Shown here: positions 23,631-36,157 of the stretch, one piece after another
Numbering within the stretch: the stretch's first letter is position 1
How the letters are laid out: each line of letters begins with the position of its first letter
NCBI GenBank assembly: GCA_963854835.1
Contig: OY978528.1
Location: forward strand, 51,618,508 to 51,682,507
Length of the DNA: 64,000 nucleotides
Source: Megamerina dolium
Taxonomy: Eukaryota > Arthropoda > Insecta > Diptera > Megamerinidae
Reading direction: 5' to 3'
Made by a program: the position numbers and the translations under genes
The notes under the pieces: model-generated
The model's input: the letters and a program-made list of their open reading frames with translations, nothing else
Told to the model about the DNA's origin: nothing
Databases searched by the model: none

Positions 23631-25480
23631 CTTATTAATTTATTTATATTGAAGTAAATACATATGTAAAAATACAAGATACAATTATTTTAATCAATTT
23701 TAACTACAAACTAATATCTAAATAAAATTAAAACCTCATTAGACATGACACATCGAATGTATGGAATGAAAAAAATTTACAATGTCGTTGCATTCAAAAT
23801 TATGCATCCGACGAACATGTCATACAGTCACACTCTAATGATTGTGGCGTTTATATATGCATGTGTATGTGTATGTATGATTGTATAAACACCAATAATA
23901 ATAGCAACAATTGAATGTCACTATTAGAAAATGATCAATATCATTGGTAGCACTTACAATATAGTTATAAAAAAGAATATTAAAAAAAAAAAGATTTTAT
24001 TATTTTTATAGCAACGATTTTATGCACTTCATATCGATGACAATTATAGTTTTTATAGTACTACATAAACATAAAGGCAGTGGTCACTGTTTAAATGTAA
24101 AGACAAGAACAGCCGATCCTGATCGATTTAAAGTTTAAAGAAATTCCCCAACTTTGTATAAGAGCAATATTACGTAGGAAATATAATAGACCCATTTATC
24201 GTGGAAATATTACTACCATATTAATCTATGTTCTAAATAGGATTGACCTAAATGAAAGATCAAATAAATTAAAGCGCTTTAAAATTTAATATAAATTGTA
24301 TGGGAGCTGGATAAAATAGCGAGCATTGCTCACCCAATTCTTGCAAACTTATTGATCACTATATTGTTAAAAGTATATGTATAAGTACATATGTTATAAG
24401 TGGTTAAAATTTAAATAATTCCGCTATAATTATATTTGATTTATCTATATTTCTACACCTTAGGTCGTCCGTACCGAATTTCGTAGAAATATTTGAACAT
24501 TTGCTGAAGTTATTATACGAACCACTTGAGTGAATTGCACCAAAATTTATATATAAAAATGTAATTTTTAATTTTAATGCAATAAGAATAAACAGTAACT
24601 AATTATCAGATAAATCTTCAATATAAAATATCATACCTCATGTAAATTCATCAATGGCTTGTGCCATCTCTTAGCCCTCAGTAAATATTATACACAATTT
24701 TCTGCATGAAAAATCCCCTCGATAGAATCCATCACTGACATGTGCAAAATTTACACAACCACACACGCATACACACATATCACCTTACAAATGTACATAG
24801 ATATGCACATACATAATGCTTATGTGAATATGATAAAAAAAAAAATAAATAAATAAATAGTAAATAGTACAATTCTATGCTCTCAACAGCAAGAATTATT
24901 GTTCGATGACGATGTATGTCATGTTATTATTATCATTGTTTGTTGTTATTGTTGTTGTTGTGACTACAATTTAATTTGTATTAAAACACTTATGATGATT
25001 GGCTGCAAGTATTTTGTTGCTGTTGTTGTAATGCCATTGATCCACATTAGTATTAGAGCAAGCAAAAAATATACAAATTAATACGATAATAAAAAAATAT
25101 GAAAAATCTGGTCATCCTTGCTACAAAAACATATATCAAATGAACTCATTAATATATTAGAATAATAATGAAAAAATAATTTTTTTTTATTTTTGTGTAA
25201 AACAAATATTTAATATACATATCGTAGTATACATATCGGACCTCAAAGAAATTGTTTATAGAAAAATTAGGTATATCACTTCACGGTGATATATTAATAA
25301 TATCGTGTATGTAGCACGAAATTGTAAAAGCCTCATAAGGCATATAACAATAACAAGGAACAATAGCTCGGAGCTATAAGTGTATTCTAAAAAGAAGCAT
25401 ACTTATCAAAGCATTTCTACTATATATATATATATGTATGTATGTCAATCATACGTCGTGGTGTGCTTCATTAACTATTA
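23631..25480. other. AT-rich intergenic DNA
   Basis: No gene or clear repeat ends were seen. A few GTT and TTA tracts lie near 24920-24965. Confidence 0.5.
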
Positions 25481-26302
25481 GACTTTTTCAGCAGTACTTT
25501 CGAAAATATCAATTTGATTTTAGAAGACGTGAATTCGATTTGAGAAACTATCAAATGGGCTTTGGAATAGCCAAATGTTCTTTGGGAGGGGTCAAATGTA
25601 TTTTAGTACTATAAAACGTATTTTAGAAGGAATGATTTCGATTTTAGCAAGTGTCAATTGTACATTAGATTAGTCAAATGTACTTCAGAAAGCAACAAAT
25701 ATATCTCAAATGTACTTTAGAAAACATTAAATGAATTTTAAAAAAAACAAATGTACTTTTAAAAGGGTCAAATGTACTTTTGACTATATCAAATATAATT
25801 GTATACTAAACGAGGTATGTCAGGACGAACTTTATTGCGCCTGGGGCCTTATTCTCGTATGCTTAATCCCATAGGAATAATATGGGGAAAAATAAAGGCG
25901 CATATTAAGTCCAACAATAGGTTCCAGACACGATTGGACCGGGTGTTGTTGAACAAAGGTTGTAGTATTTAGAAGGCCTAATCAAAGATGCCGTCGTTAC
26001 TGTTAATGGTGCAGATTGCGCTAGAGAAATGCGACACAGTACGTCATTTCAAGCTGCTATTAATCTTTTTTATAAAAGAGTTAAAATATGATTTTTAAGT
26101 ACATTTGATATTGTCGAAAGTTCGTTTGACACTTTCTAAAGTGCATTTGACACGTTATAAAATCGAAATGATGCTTTCTAAAGTACATTTGATAATAGAA
26201 AAGTACATTTGATTATTCTAAAGTCCATCTGATACTTTCTAAAATCGAATAACGCTTTCTAAAATCAATTTCATTTTAACGAAAGTACTGTTGGAAAACG
26301 TG
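25481..26302. mobile_element. Fold-back element with tandem-repeat inverted arms
   Basis: The left arm (about 25481-25800) is a tandem array of roughly 15 degenerate 20-21 bp units, consensus near TGTACTTTAGAAAGTCAAA. The right arm (about 26092-26302) holds roughly nine units of the reverse complement (CTTTCTAAAGTACATTTGA). The outermost ends match as inverted repeats around CAGTACTTTCG, and TA flanks both sides (25479-25480, 26303-26304). The centre carries a decayed DDE_3-type transposase end. Long inverted arms made of short tandem repeats define fold-back elements. Confidence 0.85.
25829..26091 (+). pseudogene. C-terminal remnant of an IS630/Tc1-type (DDE_3) transposase
   Basis: The first frame (25829-25972) reads TLLRLGPYSRMLNPIGIIWG then KIKAHIKS. 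It resembles the conserved PYSPxLNPIExxWS motif around the catalytic Glu of DDE_3 transposases, with Gly in place of that Glu. A frameshift near 25960 leads to YLEGLIKDAVVTVNGADCAR followed by EMRHSTSFQAAINL, the usual C-terminus of this protein group. Both catalytic Asp regions are absent, replaced by the left repeat arm. It is clearly non-functional. Confidence 0.75.
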
Positions 26303-26340
26303 TAGCCGAAGCCAAAAAATACGAATTGATACGATTCTAT

Positions 26341-26526
26341 TTAAAGGTCCATTTACAATAGCGAGTAATGCGAAGCGAGACTCGCATTCGAATTCGAAGT
26401 CGAGAACACTCGTTGCGATACATCGCATGCTCATTTACAATAGCGCGAGAAATTGTAGTAAGAATTAGAAGATTTTTCAGTAATGTTTTTGTATTAATTT
26501 ATTTTCAAATGTAAATGGACTTTAAT
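26341..26526. mobile_element. Short MITE, about 185 bp
   Basis: Inverted ends TTAAAGGTCCATTTACA (left) and TGTAAATGGACTTTAATA (right). An internal GC-richer segment repeats CATTTACAATAGCG at about 26350 and 26432. No coding sequence. The superfamily is unknown. Confidence 0.6.
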
Positions 26527-26745
26527 AGATTTGTGCCTTCTAATTTTGAGAAGGTTGAAGGTAATTTTACTATTTTGCCTAAATATTAAGCAAGAAACGA
26601 TTAATGTGATTGTTTGGATAAAATAATATTAGGATAATTCAATAGTTTAATAAATATTACTGACAAAATTTGCAATCGGTGTAGTGCAATGGGCTAAAAT
26701 ATGGAAAACTTTATATTTTTTGTACTGAAATGATCATCATAAATA

Positions 26746-27351
26746 CAGGGTGGCTGAACGTACGAACTTTTTTCCTATGTAACATATCAGTTCCATTTTT
26801 CTTTATTTAATAGATTCATCTTTAAATTTAACCAAAATGGAAGATTGGGATAATTAAACAAGAATTTGGATCACGCGTGGAGGCCGTAGTTTCCGTCCGA
26901 AGAGAATATAGGCGCACGTTTGGTGGCACTCCTCCTAGCAGATGGACTATAATGAGGCTCGTGACGCGTGGTACAATCCCAAGAAGACCTTATAATAGCA
27001 AACCCTCAGGTCGGACGCAGGAAACAATATGACGCCTATTTTGATTTGTACAGCAACAAACAAAATTGTCGGATATGGAGTGAATCTAACCCGCAGATAC
27101 TCCATGAGGCTGAATTACACCCACTTCGCATCACAGTGTGGTGTGTAGTTTCATCAAGGTGCATTGTCGGGACTTACTTTTTCGAAGAAAACTACGTTAC
27201 TGTTATGGTCAATGGAGACCGTTATTTAAAGATGTTGAAAGAGCTTTTCTTTCCAGAACTACGCCGAAAAAAATTCTCTTTTAACTCTGTGTGGTTTCAA
27301 CAATATGGTGCTAACATAGACATAGTTGTTAATAAAGCGCTTAGTAAGTAA
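26746..27351 (+). pseudogene. Mariner-like element remnant A
   Basis: It opens with ACAGGGTGGCTGAACGTACG, like the end of a terminal repeat. Decayed HTH sequence follows (EFGSRVEAVVSVRREYRRTF, GGTPPSRWTI). After a deletion, a 127-codon frame carries SNKQNCRIWSESNPQ, ELHPLRITVWCVVS, NGDRYLKML and SVWFQQYGA. The second catalytic Asp has become Tyr (QQDGA to QQYGA). The far terminal repeat was not found. Confidence 0.75.
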
Positions 27352-27635
27352 AAAATTGCCTATAGTAGATCCATTCGCAGAATAATAATTTTTCAAGTGT
27401 TAACTAGTTACACTAAACGAATCCCACACATTATCTTCATATCACTCCCACATATCGTACTTAATATGTTAAATGCCATATGGCGAACTGAATTCAGTAA
27501 TGAGCATGAATATTGTATAATTAATTAATAATTAGAATATGATGTGATGATTATAATTAAACTTTCTAATTTCAATATGAATAATTTTTTAATTCAGATC
27601 ATCGCTAATATAGAACACGTGTAGGTAAATATTGT

Positions 27636-28740
27636 ACAGGGTGATTTTTGAAGAGCCTTCGGATTTGATTAAAAAAAAAACACATAAAGTTTAGAGAAAT
27701 GTATGAAATCTTTATTTGAGTCTATAGAACGATCTATGTAATTTAATGTTTAAAGATGGATTCATGTAAATGTTGACCGCGGCTGCACCTCAAATGGTTC
27801 ATACGCTGGGTCCAATTTTGGCATACTCTCTCCAACATATCGGCCGGTATCTCACGAATAAATTCTTCAATATTGGCATCCAGTGCGTCCCCATTGCGGG
27901 CTTGCCGCTATAGACATGAGCCTTAACATAGCCCCAGAAAAAATAGTCTAAAGGCGTTAAATCGCACGATCTAGGCGGCCAATTGACCGGCTCCAAACGT
28001 TAAATAAACTGTTCACCAAACTCGTCTCTCAATTGAGCCATTGTTTTGCGTGCTGTGTGGCATGTGGCTCCAACTTGTTGAAATCACATGTCAGCCAAGT
28101 CCAGCTCTTCCATTTTGGGCAAAAAAAAAGTTTTTAATCATCGCACGGCAGCGCTCACCATTCACAGTAATGTTCGTGCTTTCGTCGTGTTTAAAAAAGT
28201 ACAGTCCAATGATGCCACCGGCCCAAAATCCACAACAAACCGTGCATTTTTCGGGATGCATTGGCAGTTCTTGCAATTCTTCTGACTTCGCACCACATAC
28301 GGCAATTTTGATTGTTCACGTATCCATTAAACCAGAAATGAGCTTCGTCGCTGAACACAATTTTCCAATAAAAAAGTGGATCTTCATCCAACTTAGCCAG
28401 CGCCCATTCTCCAAAAGTTAGCCATTGTAGTAGATCATATGGCTTCAATTCTTGCACCAGCTGTATTTTAAAAGGTTTTAAACACAAAGGTTTTTACACA
28501 ATCCTTCCGCAAAATCTTCCACGTAGTGGTACAACAGAGGCCCAACTGCTGCAAACGGCGCCGAAACGATAATTCACGTTCATCAGCAACACTGGCGGAT
28601 ACAGCTGCGATATTTTCCTCTGTCCGCACTCTAGGTATACGTGTTGGGGGTTTAATGTCCAATAATGTAAATTTGGTGCGAAATTTAGTCACAAGATTCC
28701 GAAGGTCGCCCAATAAATTGCACTTCTTCTAATAAAATGG
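27636..28740 (-). pseudogene. Mariner-like element remnant B
   Basis: On the minus strand, pieces in three frames give RTEENIAAVSASVADERELS, KIQLVQELKPYDLLQW, VFSDEAHFWFNGYVNNQNCR, ELPMHPEKCTVCCGFWAGGI, NGERCRAMI and VNWPPRSCDLTPLDYFFWGY. The order and spacing fit the same transposase type as the element at 44-45 kb. The plus-strand end ACAGGGTGATTTTTGAAGAG at 27637 is probably its 3' terminal repeat. Frameshifts and stops are many. Plus-strand frames here are shadows. Confidence 0.75.
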
Positions 28741-29849
28741 AAGAAGTGCACGATGCACTTTTCTAACCGAGCATGAATTTTCATAATGAAATTCAATAAT
28801 CTGCAAGCGTTGTATATATAATTTCTTTTTTACAATTATCATTTCTTAACGATCATAAGAATAGAATAAATAATTCCCCAAGAAAAAAAAAATATTCGCA
28901 TAAAATTACATCAATTTCATATGAAATACATTATGTAATTCAGTATTTCTTAATAAATGCACATGTTAAAATTAAATTTGTTAAATAAGAATAAAAGCAC
29001 ATGTATACTTAAAATATAAAGTACAGTCAGTGAATAAACTGTTTCTTTGATGAATCATTTTGAACTAAGTAAACGAACATTCACTTTTTCATTTGAATAT
29101 CATTTTTGGTATTGTTGTTGTTTCTCTCTTTCAATTTGTATCTGTTACAATTTATTTCCGATTTCTTACAACCTCAGTCCAAATGCAGAAACAATAATAA
29201 AAGTGATCGAGAACAGGAAGTACAACTTTATTTAAAGCATATAACGATGAAATAAGTATAATATAACAATAAAACTACATAATGATATAACAACAACAAT
29301 TATACATATGTACAATAATATAAGCAACAATTATATTTGCTTTAAAGCGCATTCTTTCAACTTTGCTTTAGATCAATGCCGGCCAAACGAATACTAAACA
29401 ATTGCATTAGTGTGTGTGTGCGTGTTTCAAAGGGAGTACGTGCTTCTGCAGAGGCTTTATAAAAACTGTGCACTGTGCACTGTGAAATGGTGAGCAAGCA
29501 TCGCAGCATATTATCGTTTACATTTGTGCTCATCGTTTCTTTCAAACATGCATCTTGGTTCGTCAAAAGTTAAGCAGCAACTGAGAAGCGAAAGCGTATC
29601 ATCGTGCTTACACATCGTTATCGTTGGTGTGAAAACACAAAGGCAAACTGCATATTGTGCAACTCTTGGCCGGCTAGGCTTTAGATAGTATGCGTATATT
29701 TATGTGGATTAAGGCTTATCAAACTATATGAAGTAACATTTTGAGAAGCTAACTCAACGAAATACATTAAATTTTGATCATTTAAAGTATTTTCTCCAAA
29801 GAACCAAAAAGTAACTCCCGATTTCTATAGGTATTATAAAAGCAATAAT
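28741..29849. other. AT-rich intergenic DNA
   Basis: No recognised gene. A 69-codon minus frame at 29357-29566 has balanced composition but no match I know, so I do not call it. Confidence 0.45.
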
Positions 29850-30400
29850 TTTATAGCGAAGCGCCGCGAAGAAAGGGAGATGAGAGTGTAAGTATGTTAC
29901 CAACAAATGTCGGTGAAGAAATATTAATTGAGGTAAATCATATATTTTACTGCCTTACGGGCCATTCCTATTCAGCTCTGTTGTTATTTGTTGATTTTTA
30001 GGTGTTTTCTTGGGTTAATTTTGTATGATGGCCTCCTTAACCGGCAGAGATAGCGAGTAAGTATTTTGATAAAAAACGTTGCAGATTCAAAATTAATTAG
30101 AGTCGGTCATACGTTTTACCACTGATTCCTTAGAAGCTAGAGTGTTATTTGCGGATTTTCAGGAGTTTTTGGTTTACTTTTGTATGTGGGCCCTCTTAAC
30201 AAGTAGTGATAGGATGTCAGTATGTTTGGAAGAAATGTTGACGAGGAAAACTTAATGGGGATCGATTATACGAGTACCACCCTGTGAGCAATTTCTGGGC
30301 AGCTATAGCGTTATTAGCCGATTTTGCGTTCCTTTTATTTAGTAAAGGTTACAGATAGTTTAGTATGCTTAAGGAAATTGTTAGCGAGCAAAAGTGGGTA
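29850..30400 (+). repeat. Dispersed tandem repeat family R1, site 1
   Basis: Three or more units of about 150-170 bp share TTTTGTATG-GGCCTCCTTAAC, GATAG..GT.AGTATGTT, and ATTAATGGGG(A/G)TCG.TCATAC blocks. Related units lie at 33430-33850, 36770-37420 (inverted), 39520-39570 (inverted) and 58440-58870. No coding content. Confidence 0.7.
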
Positions 30401-31040
30401 ACTATTTCTGTAGTAAATATTGCAATATTCCAAGAAAATTTGTGATTTGCTGAAACCTTTAATATTTAATCTAAATGTGTTTATTTATAGATATAACTGC
30501 GTATATAGACATATTAAATAAATGTTGTACAAATTATATGTATTTAAGCGTAACTAAATTGAGAAGGCAAAACAATGAAGCAAAAAAAAAACACTCAAAA
30601 ATTAAATTTATAAAAATTAGCAAGAACTACTAACAGATTATACTTTAGCACATATGTATATGTATAGTGGTTTAATGTAATTACTATACAATCATTATTA
30701 ATTACATTATATGCATATTTAATTGAAACATACATAGCAAATTGATATATTATATATGTACATATGTTGTATTTGTGCGTGTTTAGATGTACATATTTAT
30801 AGCAAGCAAAATATATACATATTTAACTACTCGTATACATATGTAAGTCCAAAGATCACACTCTCAACGATCAACTGTATTGCGCTTATAGACTATGTAT
30901 TGTCATCATCGTCATCATTATGGATATCGTGGCTATTGTCGTCTGACAGCAGCTACTTAGCTTATCATTCATTGCATTGCATTATAAGTATGTTACGAGT
31001 ATAATGTTGCAAACAAAGAAAAGCAAAACACAATTCATAC

Positions 31041-31642
31041 TAGGGCTGTTCAGAATCTTGTGCATTTAAGATTGCAAATTCGTGCAATTGTAAATATTTA
31101 TCATCAATTGTGAACGACTTTTTTGTTTACTTTGCATTACTTGTTGCAAGCCAAGCTATTCACAGCTGATTGGTGAAATAGCAAATTATTTTGATGTTAA
31201 AATTGCGCACAAATTAGAAGAAATGCCGAAAAAAAGCAAATAGTCGACTCTTTAATTGACGAAGCTGCTGATGAAATTATGTGCAACGAAGGTATGAAAT
31301 ATTCTTTTCATAATTTCAGTAAATAACCATTTTTCATTAAATTAGAATTTGATGAGGATGCATTTTTTATTTATTTTTATTCTTTATTCTTTCATTCTTC
31401 ATTTATTCTTTTTTTGATTTGTTCGCCTTCCATTTTCAGTTTTTTTTTATTTTGTTGCTGATCAGCTGTTAGTTTGCAATTCAGTGTTGCATACATAACC
31501 TACGGGTTTTTGGTGTTGCGTCGTTGCAAGAGTGTAGTAAATGCACGACTGTATATTTTGTTAGTGTAAAGCAAAAATTTACTACACCATTTTGCAATTG
31601 CAATGATGCAAGACCATTTGCACAAGATTCTGAACAACCCTA
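31041..31642. mobile_element. 602-bp TIR element (MITE)
   Basis: The ends TAGGGCTGTTCAGAATCTTG and CAAGATTCTGAACAACCCTA are inverted repeats with one mismatch over 20 bp; the similarity continues inward (TGCA). Flanking ACT on both sides, if the element begins at AGGG, would be a 3-bp duplication. A short frame (EEMPKKSKQIVDSLIDEAAD) lies near 31220. A hAT or PIF/Harbinger origin is possible. Confidence 0.7.
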
Positions 31643-31649
31643 CTGATAA

Positions 31650-32054
31650 TGGTGGGATTCTTGCAATAGCAAATCAACTGTCATATATTTGTATGAAAAT
31701 GATTTTTCGATCCTCGTAAAAGTTTACGCGATGATTTCAGCGTGTAAATAACCAGATAAAATTATACGGTTTGAAATGCAACTCTGTTGTACACGCTTTT
31801 GTTCTCTAATACGTTAAATCATTGGTAAATATACTTAATTTATATATAAGGATAATGATACTTTCATTTTTCTCAAACAGCCCAACCATTAATTTGTATT
31901 TTTTCCGATTCTTCTAATTTTCAACATTTGTATTTTGTTGTTTTTAACAATAACATGCTGATTAATATAAGGCCTTTACACGATAACTTGTTTGGTGCGT
32001 TCATACAACAATGCGCGTAAACCTTATAAAATTTACGATTGCATGAATCCCACT
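31650..32054. mobile_element. Second MITE abutting the first
   Basis: Left end GGTGGGATTCTTGCAAT and right end ATTGCATGAATCCCACT are inverted with few mismatches. It starts a few bases after the 602-bp element. No coding sequence. Confidence 0.55.
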
Positions 32055-33429
32055 AATATGTTAAGTTGTTCACAGCATTCACTCGCGAGTGTTAGTGTGA
32101 CATAACTTCAATGCACTTCACATCAATTCACTTCATTCATATGCACATACTCGTATACCAAGTATATAGTGTGTATGTATAAAGAACAATTAAATATAAT
32201 TGCAAGTTTCTTCTTGTTCTTGGTCATGAACTTTACCTAGTAAATACTTGTGTGAATGTACTATATATTACATACAATAGATACTCACCACATATGCTAC
32301 GATCATGTGATATTGTGGCGAAACGTATCGCTGCTTGTACATATACCCTTGTATGTACCAACATTTATTATCTATTGGTTCACCCGTGCGCACGATCTTT
32401 TGCTTAATTACATTTAAGTTCCTTTTATTATTTTTTTTTCTAATCTAGCTCTCTTTCTCTACATTATTCAGAGTGAAACAATTGCATTGACATATTTCAT
32501 ATAGATACTTTACGCACATAATTTTTATGTTAGGAACTTTGCAAGGTCAACACTTAATACGATGTTCGTTTTATATTTTATGCAATTTTTCAAAGATATT
32601 ACATAAGACGGAATTAACAGCATGTGTACACGTACGTACACTACTTAGACAGTGTATGTTAATTAATCACCAAATTTATGATATTATATAATTTTTATGA
32701 TTATCAAGTATTTTCCGTGTTGTTGTTGTTGCTTTTTTTCCGTCTTTAGTATTTATTGTCATTATTAGTTTTTTGTTTCATTTCCTAAATAATAAATCGA
32801 CGTATTAAATTTTTTACTCAAAATGTTCAGGATATTTCCAAAATTCATTTTTTTATAGGAAATACTGAAATGCATTTTGGGATGATAAAATAAAAAAGTG
32901 TAATGCCGCCATTATTGAACTCTTCTCGTGATTGCGGATTTTTTGGCGATAGCAAAATTTGCTATTACTCGCAGATCTTGCGATATAAAATGTTTATACC
33001 ACCAATTTATCTTTCTGTACAATAAATCACTTTTAACAAATTACACATTTAACAGGGATGTCAATTTCGTATCGCGGTATTGCTATATGCTATGCCGAGA
33101 TCAGTAATTGCAATTTTCATATCGATCGATATTCCATCTCGCCAGCCACTAACTCAGCTGGTATTACATGAACTCTGTTGACAAATACAGCAGTGTCCCA
33201 CAAGATACTTTTCACAATTATTTTATTTATTGGTTTTGCGTACTCTCTCTCTGATGACTCCAACACCATAAACTGTTACCAACGGAATAGGATAAGGCAT
33301 CGTTATCTGTGTATTGACATTAAACTTTAGCAACTGTCTTCTAAATATTACTATACCTTATATTATTTCATTGTTGGTATCTATCTATGAATAGTTATGT
33401 CTTTAAAAACTACAAGGAATATTAACTTG
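32055..33429. other. AT-rich intergenic DNA
   Basis: No gene or repeat ends were recognised. Confidence 0.45.
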
Positions 33430-33850
33430 TAGAGTAGAACCCCCAAGAGATGGATATAGGGGATTGGTATATTTAGGAGCAATGTTGGGGAGATTGGCCA
33501 TTAATGAAGATTAGTCTAACATTTCTCCGCTCTAATGGTGATTCCTGTGCAGGTATGAGGCTATTTTTTTACTTCTCCGGTGTGTTTTCGTACATTTTGT
33601 ATGAGAACCTCCCTAAGGTGTGGAGGCTAGATATAATTATGTTCAAAGGAAATGGGGATTTGTGATATTTTTACCTCTCTAGGCGCACTTTGAGAGCAGT
33701 ATATGAGAAATGTATAGAAAAGTACATTTTGTAGGGCAGCGGTTGGTCATACATTTCATCTCCCTCGGGGTGCCCATTGTTTAATGCTTTGTAATTTATC
33801 AATTGCTTGGTGACAGGTGGTCAATACAATATTAGAGTTTGTGAAAATAT
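33430..33850 (+). repeat. Dispersed tandem repeat family R1, site 2
   Basis: Contains TTTTGTATGAGAACCTCCCTAAGGTGTGGAGG-type sequence, TTATGTTCAAAGGAAATGGGG and GGTCATACATTTC. The units are more diverged than at site 1. Confidence 0.55.
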
Positions 33851-35790
33851 TGCTCTGAAGTTAGTCGTACTGGAGATCTGGCAGACGATATTGTACACCA
33901 AAGATCAGCCAATGCCAATACAGGGATTTCACTATAAATTTTGATTGATGCCAGGATTGTTGATATTGATTGAAAAGAATAATTTACTGATATTTTTTTC
34001 ATTTTGAAAAGGAACGCCGATCAAAACAAAACAAAAGCTCTAAAAATATGATTATGTATCTGCTTCGTCGTATGCTTTCATTGAGGCTTGAATTGCTAAA
34101 TTTAAATGAGGCCGCGTGAGTACTTGTGCTGATGAGCGCAGGAGAAGGCCAATTGAAGAGAGCTTTAGAGCTTTTCTAAAATCGTACTTCACTGGTAGAT
34201 TAAAGATCTTTAAAATCGTTAGACATCGTAGGTATTGAACTAAAAAAGGAGTATGTAGAATAAAACCGAAATAAAATATGAACAAATTAGTTTATAGGCA
34301 TCAACAATGAATAGCATTGTCGTAAGAATTAATTGTGAAATCCTTTGGAGCATCAACAAGTAACATTTTATAAGGCAGCAACAAGATTTTTAAAAAATAT
34401 AAGAGTTCAAAAAAGAAATAAATTTTTGTGTGTCATTCGCATTAAGTAAAGGGAAAGGCAACCACACTCTCAGTTTGATAGCAGACTTTTTAGATAACTT
34501 CATACTTACTTTAAGCTACGCGCAACATCATTCAATTATCAAATATTCTGGCAATCGATAATCGCTTATAATGACCAACAAGGCTATTAAGTAAACGGCT
34601 GAATATAATGGAATAAAATTAATAGAAAAGTATTTCATATCACTTTATTCTATTTCATCATATGGTTCTGCATTGCACATGACTTGGCAATTATTTACCT
34701 TTATAATATTTATGGTATACATATATTGTGCGATATTTGAAAAATAATGATTTTAAACACTGAAACTGTACAATAAAAATATTTTATTATGGAAAAATTA
34801 TATTAAATTAATTGGCATATCAATTATAATTATAGCAAATATATAAAACAATAGCAAAGGTAAGAAAAAGAACAAAGTGATTAATACAATTGATGCTATT
34901 TAATTTATTATATGAGAGCATTGTTGTAAAAAATAACTGAAAAGGAAAATAAATATATGTTGGTTATTACTTCACATAGCTCATACTATGTTATATGAGT
35001 ATTATGTACTATGGCACTTACAACAAAAGAAGATAATAATATTGAAATTCATTTAATATAATTTCAATGCAATTATATGTAAGAAAAAACTAAAAAATGT
35101 AATAGTAATTGAGAAAAATTTCTACGTACACGAAACATCTGAATTAAGATAAACAAATTAATTCTAATTATCATTACTATTATAATAATGTTGATATCAA
35201 TATATTATTAAGACAATTGCTTAACAAATGGCGTTAATAGTGTATTAGAAAGTATAAAATGCACAATGACTTGAACTAATTTTCAATGATTTATTTCAAA
35301 ATACAATATATAATTAAGAGCAGCATCATCATCATCATCAACAGTATCAGACAGTATATATAAGGTATACATAAATGTTTAAGCCGCAAATGGGGATTCT
35401 ATCAATGTGACTAATTAATTTAATGAGCTCTTCGCACTCCATAACGTTGTACGATCACCTTTCATACTTTCTATTTAAATGCTATTTTTGTTATTGTTTT
35501 GCTCTCCGATTATTGCAAGCATTTATTATATGTTCGATTTTTGCAAATTCTCAACAAAAATAAAAAAAAACAATTCAAATAGCGTAAGCAAAATATTGTA
35601 GATATGAGTATGCAGGTACCTACTTATATTATTTCTACGATTTTTGGACTGTTCCAACCTGTTTTATATTTTATCGCTCCATCTGTTTTCAAATATAGCA
35701 CATGTAATTGCCGACGTTATGATGAACAAATAAAAGCAACAACAAGATTAACAGTTTAAAACAAAAATTAACATATTTATTTTGCTTAGG
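33851..35790. other. AT-rich intergenic DNA
   Basis: A 77-codon minus frame at 34052-34285 was examined and not recognised. An (ATC)n run lies near 35325-35342. Confidence 0.45.
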
Positions 35791-35799
35791 TATGCTGGT

Positions 35800-36157
35800 G
35801 GGTGCCGTAGCTCAGTGGTTAGTGTGTTCGCCTTCTGATCTGTAGGTCGTGGTTCAATCCCCGGCTGATGCATAACAAATTTAATATCGATAAGATTTTT
35901 CTTTCGAACGGTACCCACCTGTCGGCAAGTAATTGGCAATTCTTCCGACAGTAACAACTTGCCATGAAAAAGCTTCTTAAAGAACTCTGTGACAAAGCTC
36001 AGAAAAAGTGATGTCACAAGTATTCTGTCGTTCGGAACCGGCTAAAATAAGTAGGTCCCTTCTAATATTGTCCAAAATTTAAGACGCACAACAGTAATGG
36101 AAGAGAAGCTCGGCCAATGAGCCCTTTGGGGCTTTAAGTGCCATATATTTATTTATT
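35800..36157 (+). mobile_element. Complete tRNA-derived SINE, 358 bp
   Basis: The head is tRNA-like: GGTGCCGTAGCTCAGTGGTT contains a Pol III A box (TAGCTCAGTGG), and about 40 bp on GTGGTTCAATCCCCGGC contains a B box. A roughly 280-bp body follows, with the tail GCCATATATTTATTTATT. A 9-bp target duplication TATGCTGGT flanks it at 35791-35799 and 36158-36166. The head cannot be a working tRNA gene, because no acceptor stem is completed and the body runs on. Four other copies are in this window. Confidence 0.93.

Noticed and set aside
35801..35875. A possible functional tRNA gene
   Set aside because: A and B boxes are present, but the acceptor stem is not closed, and the same head recurs with a common body and tail at other sites. 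It is a SINE head.
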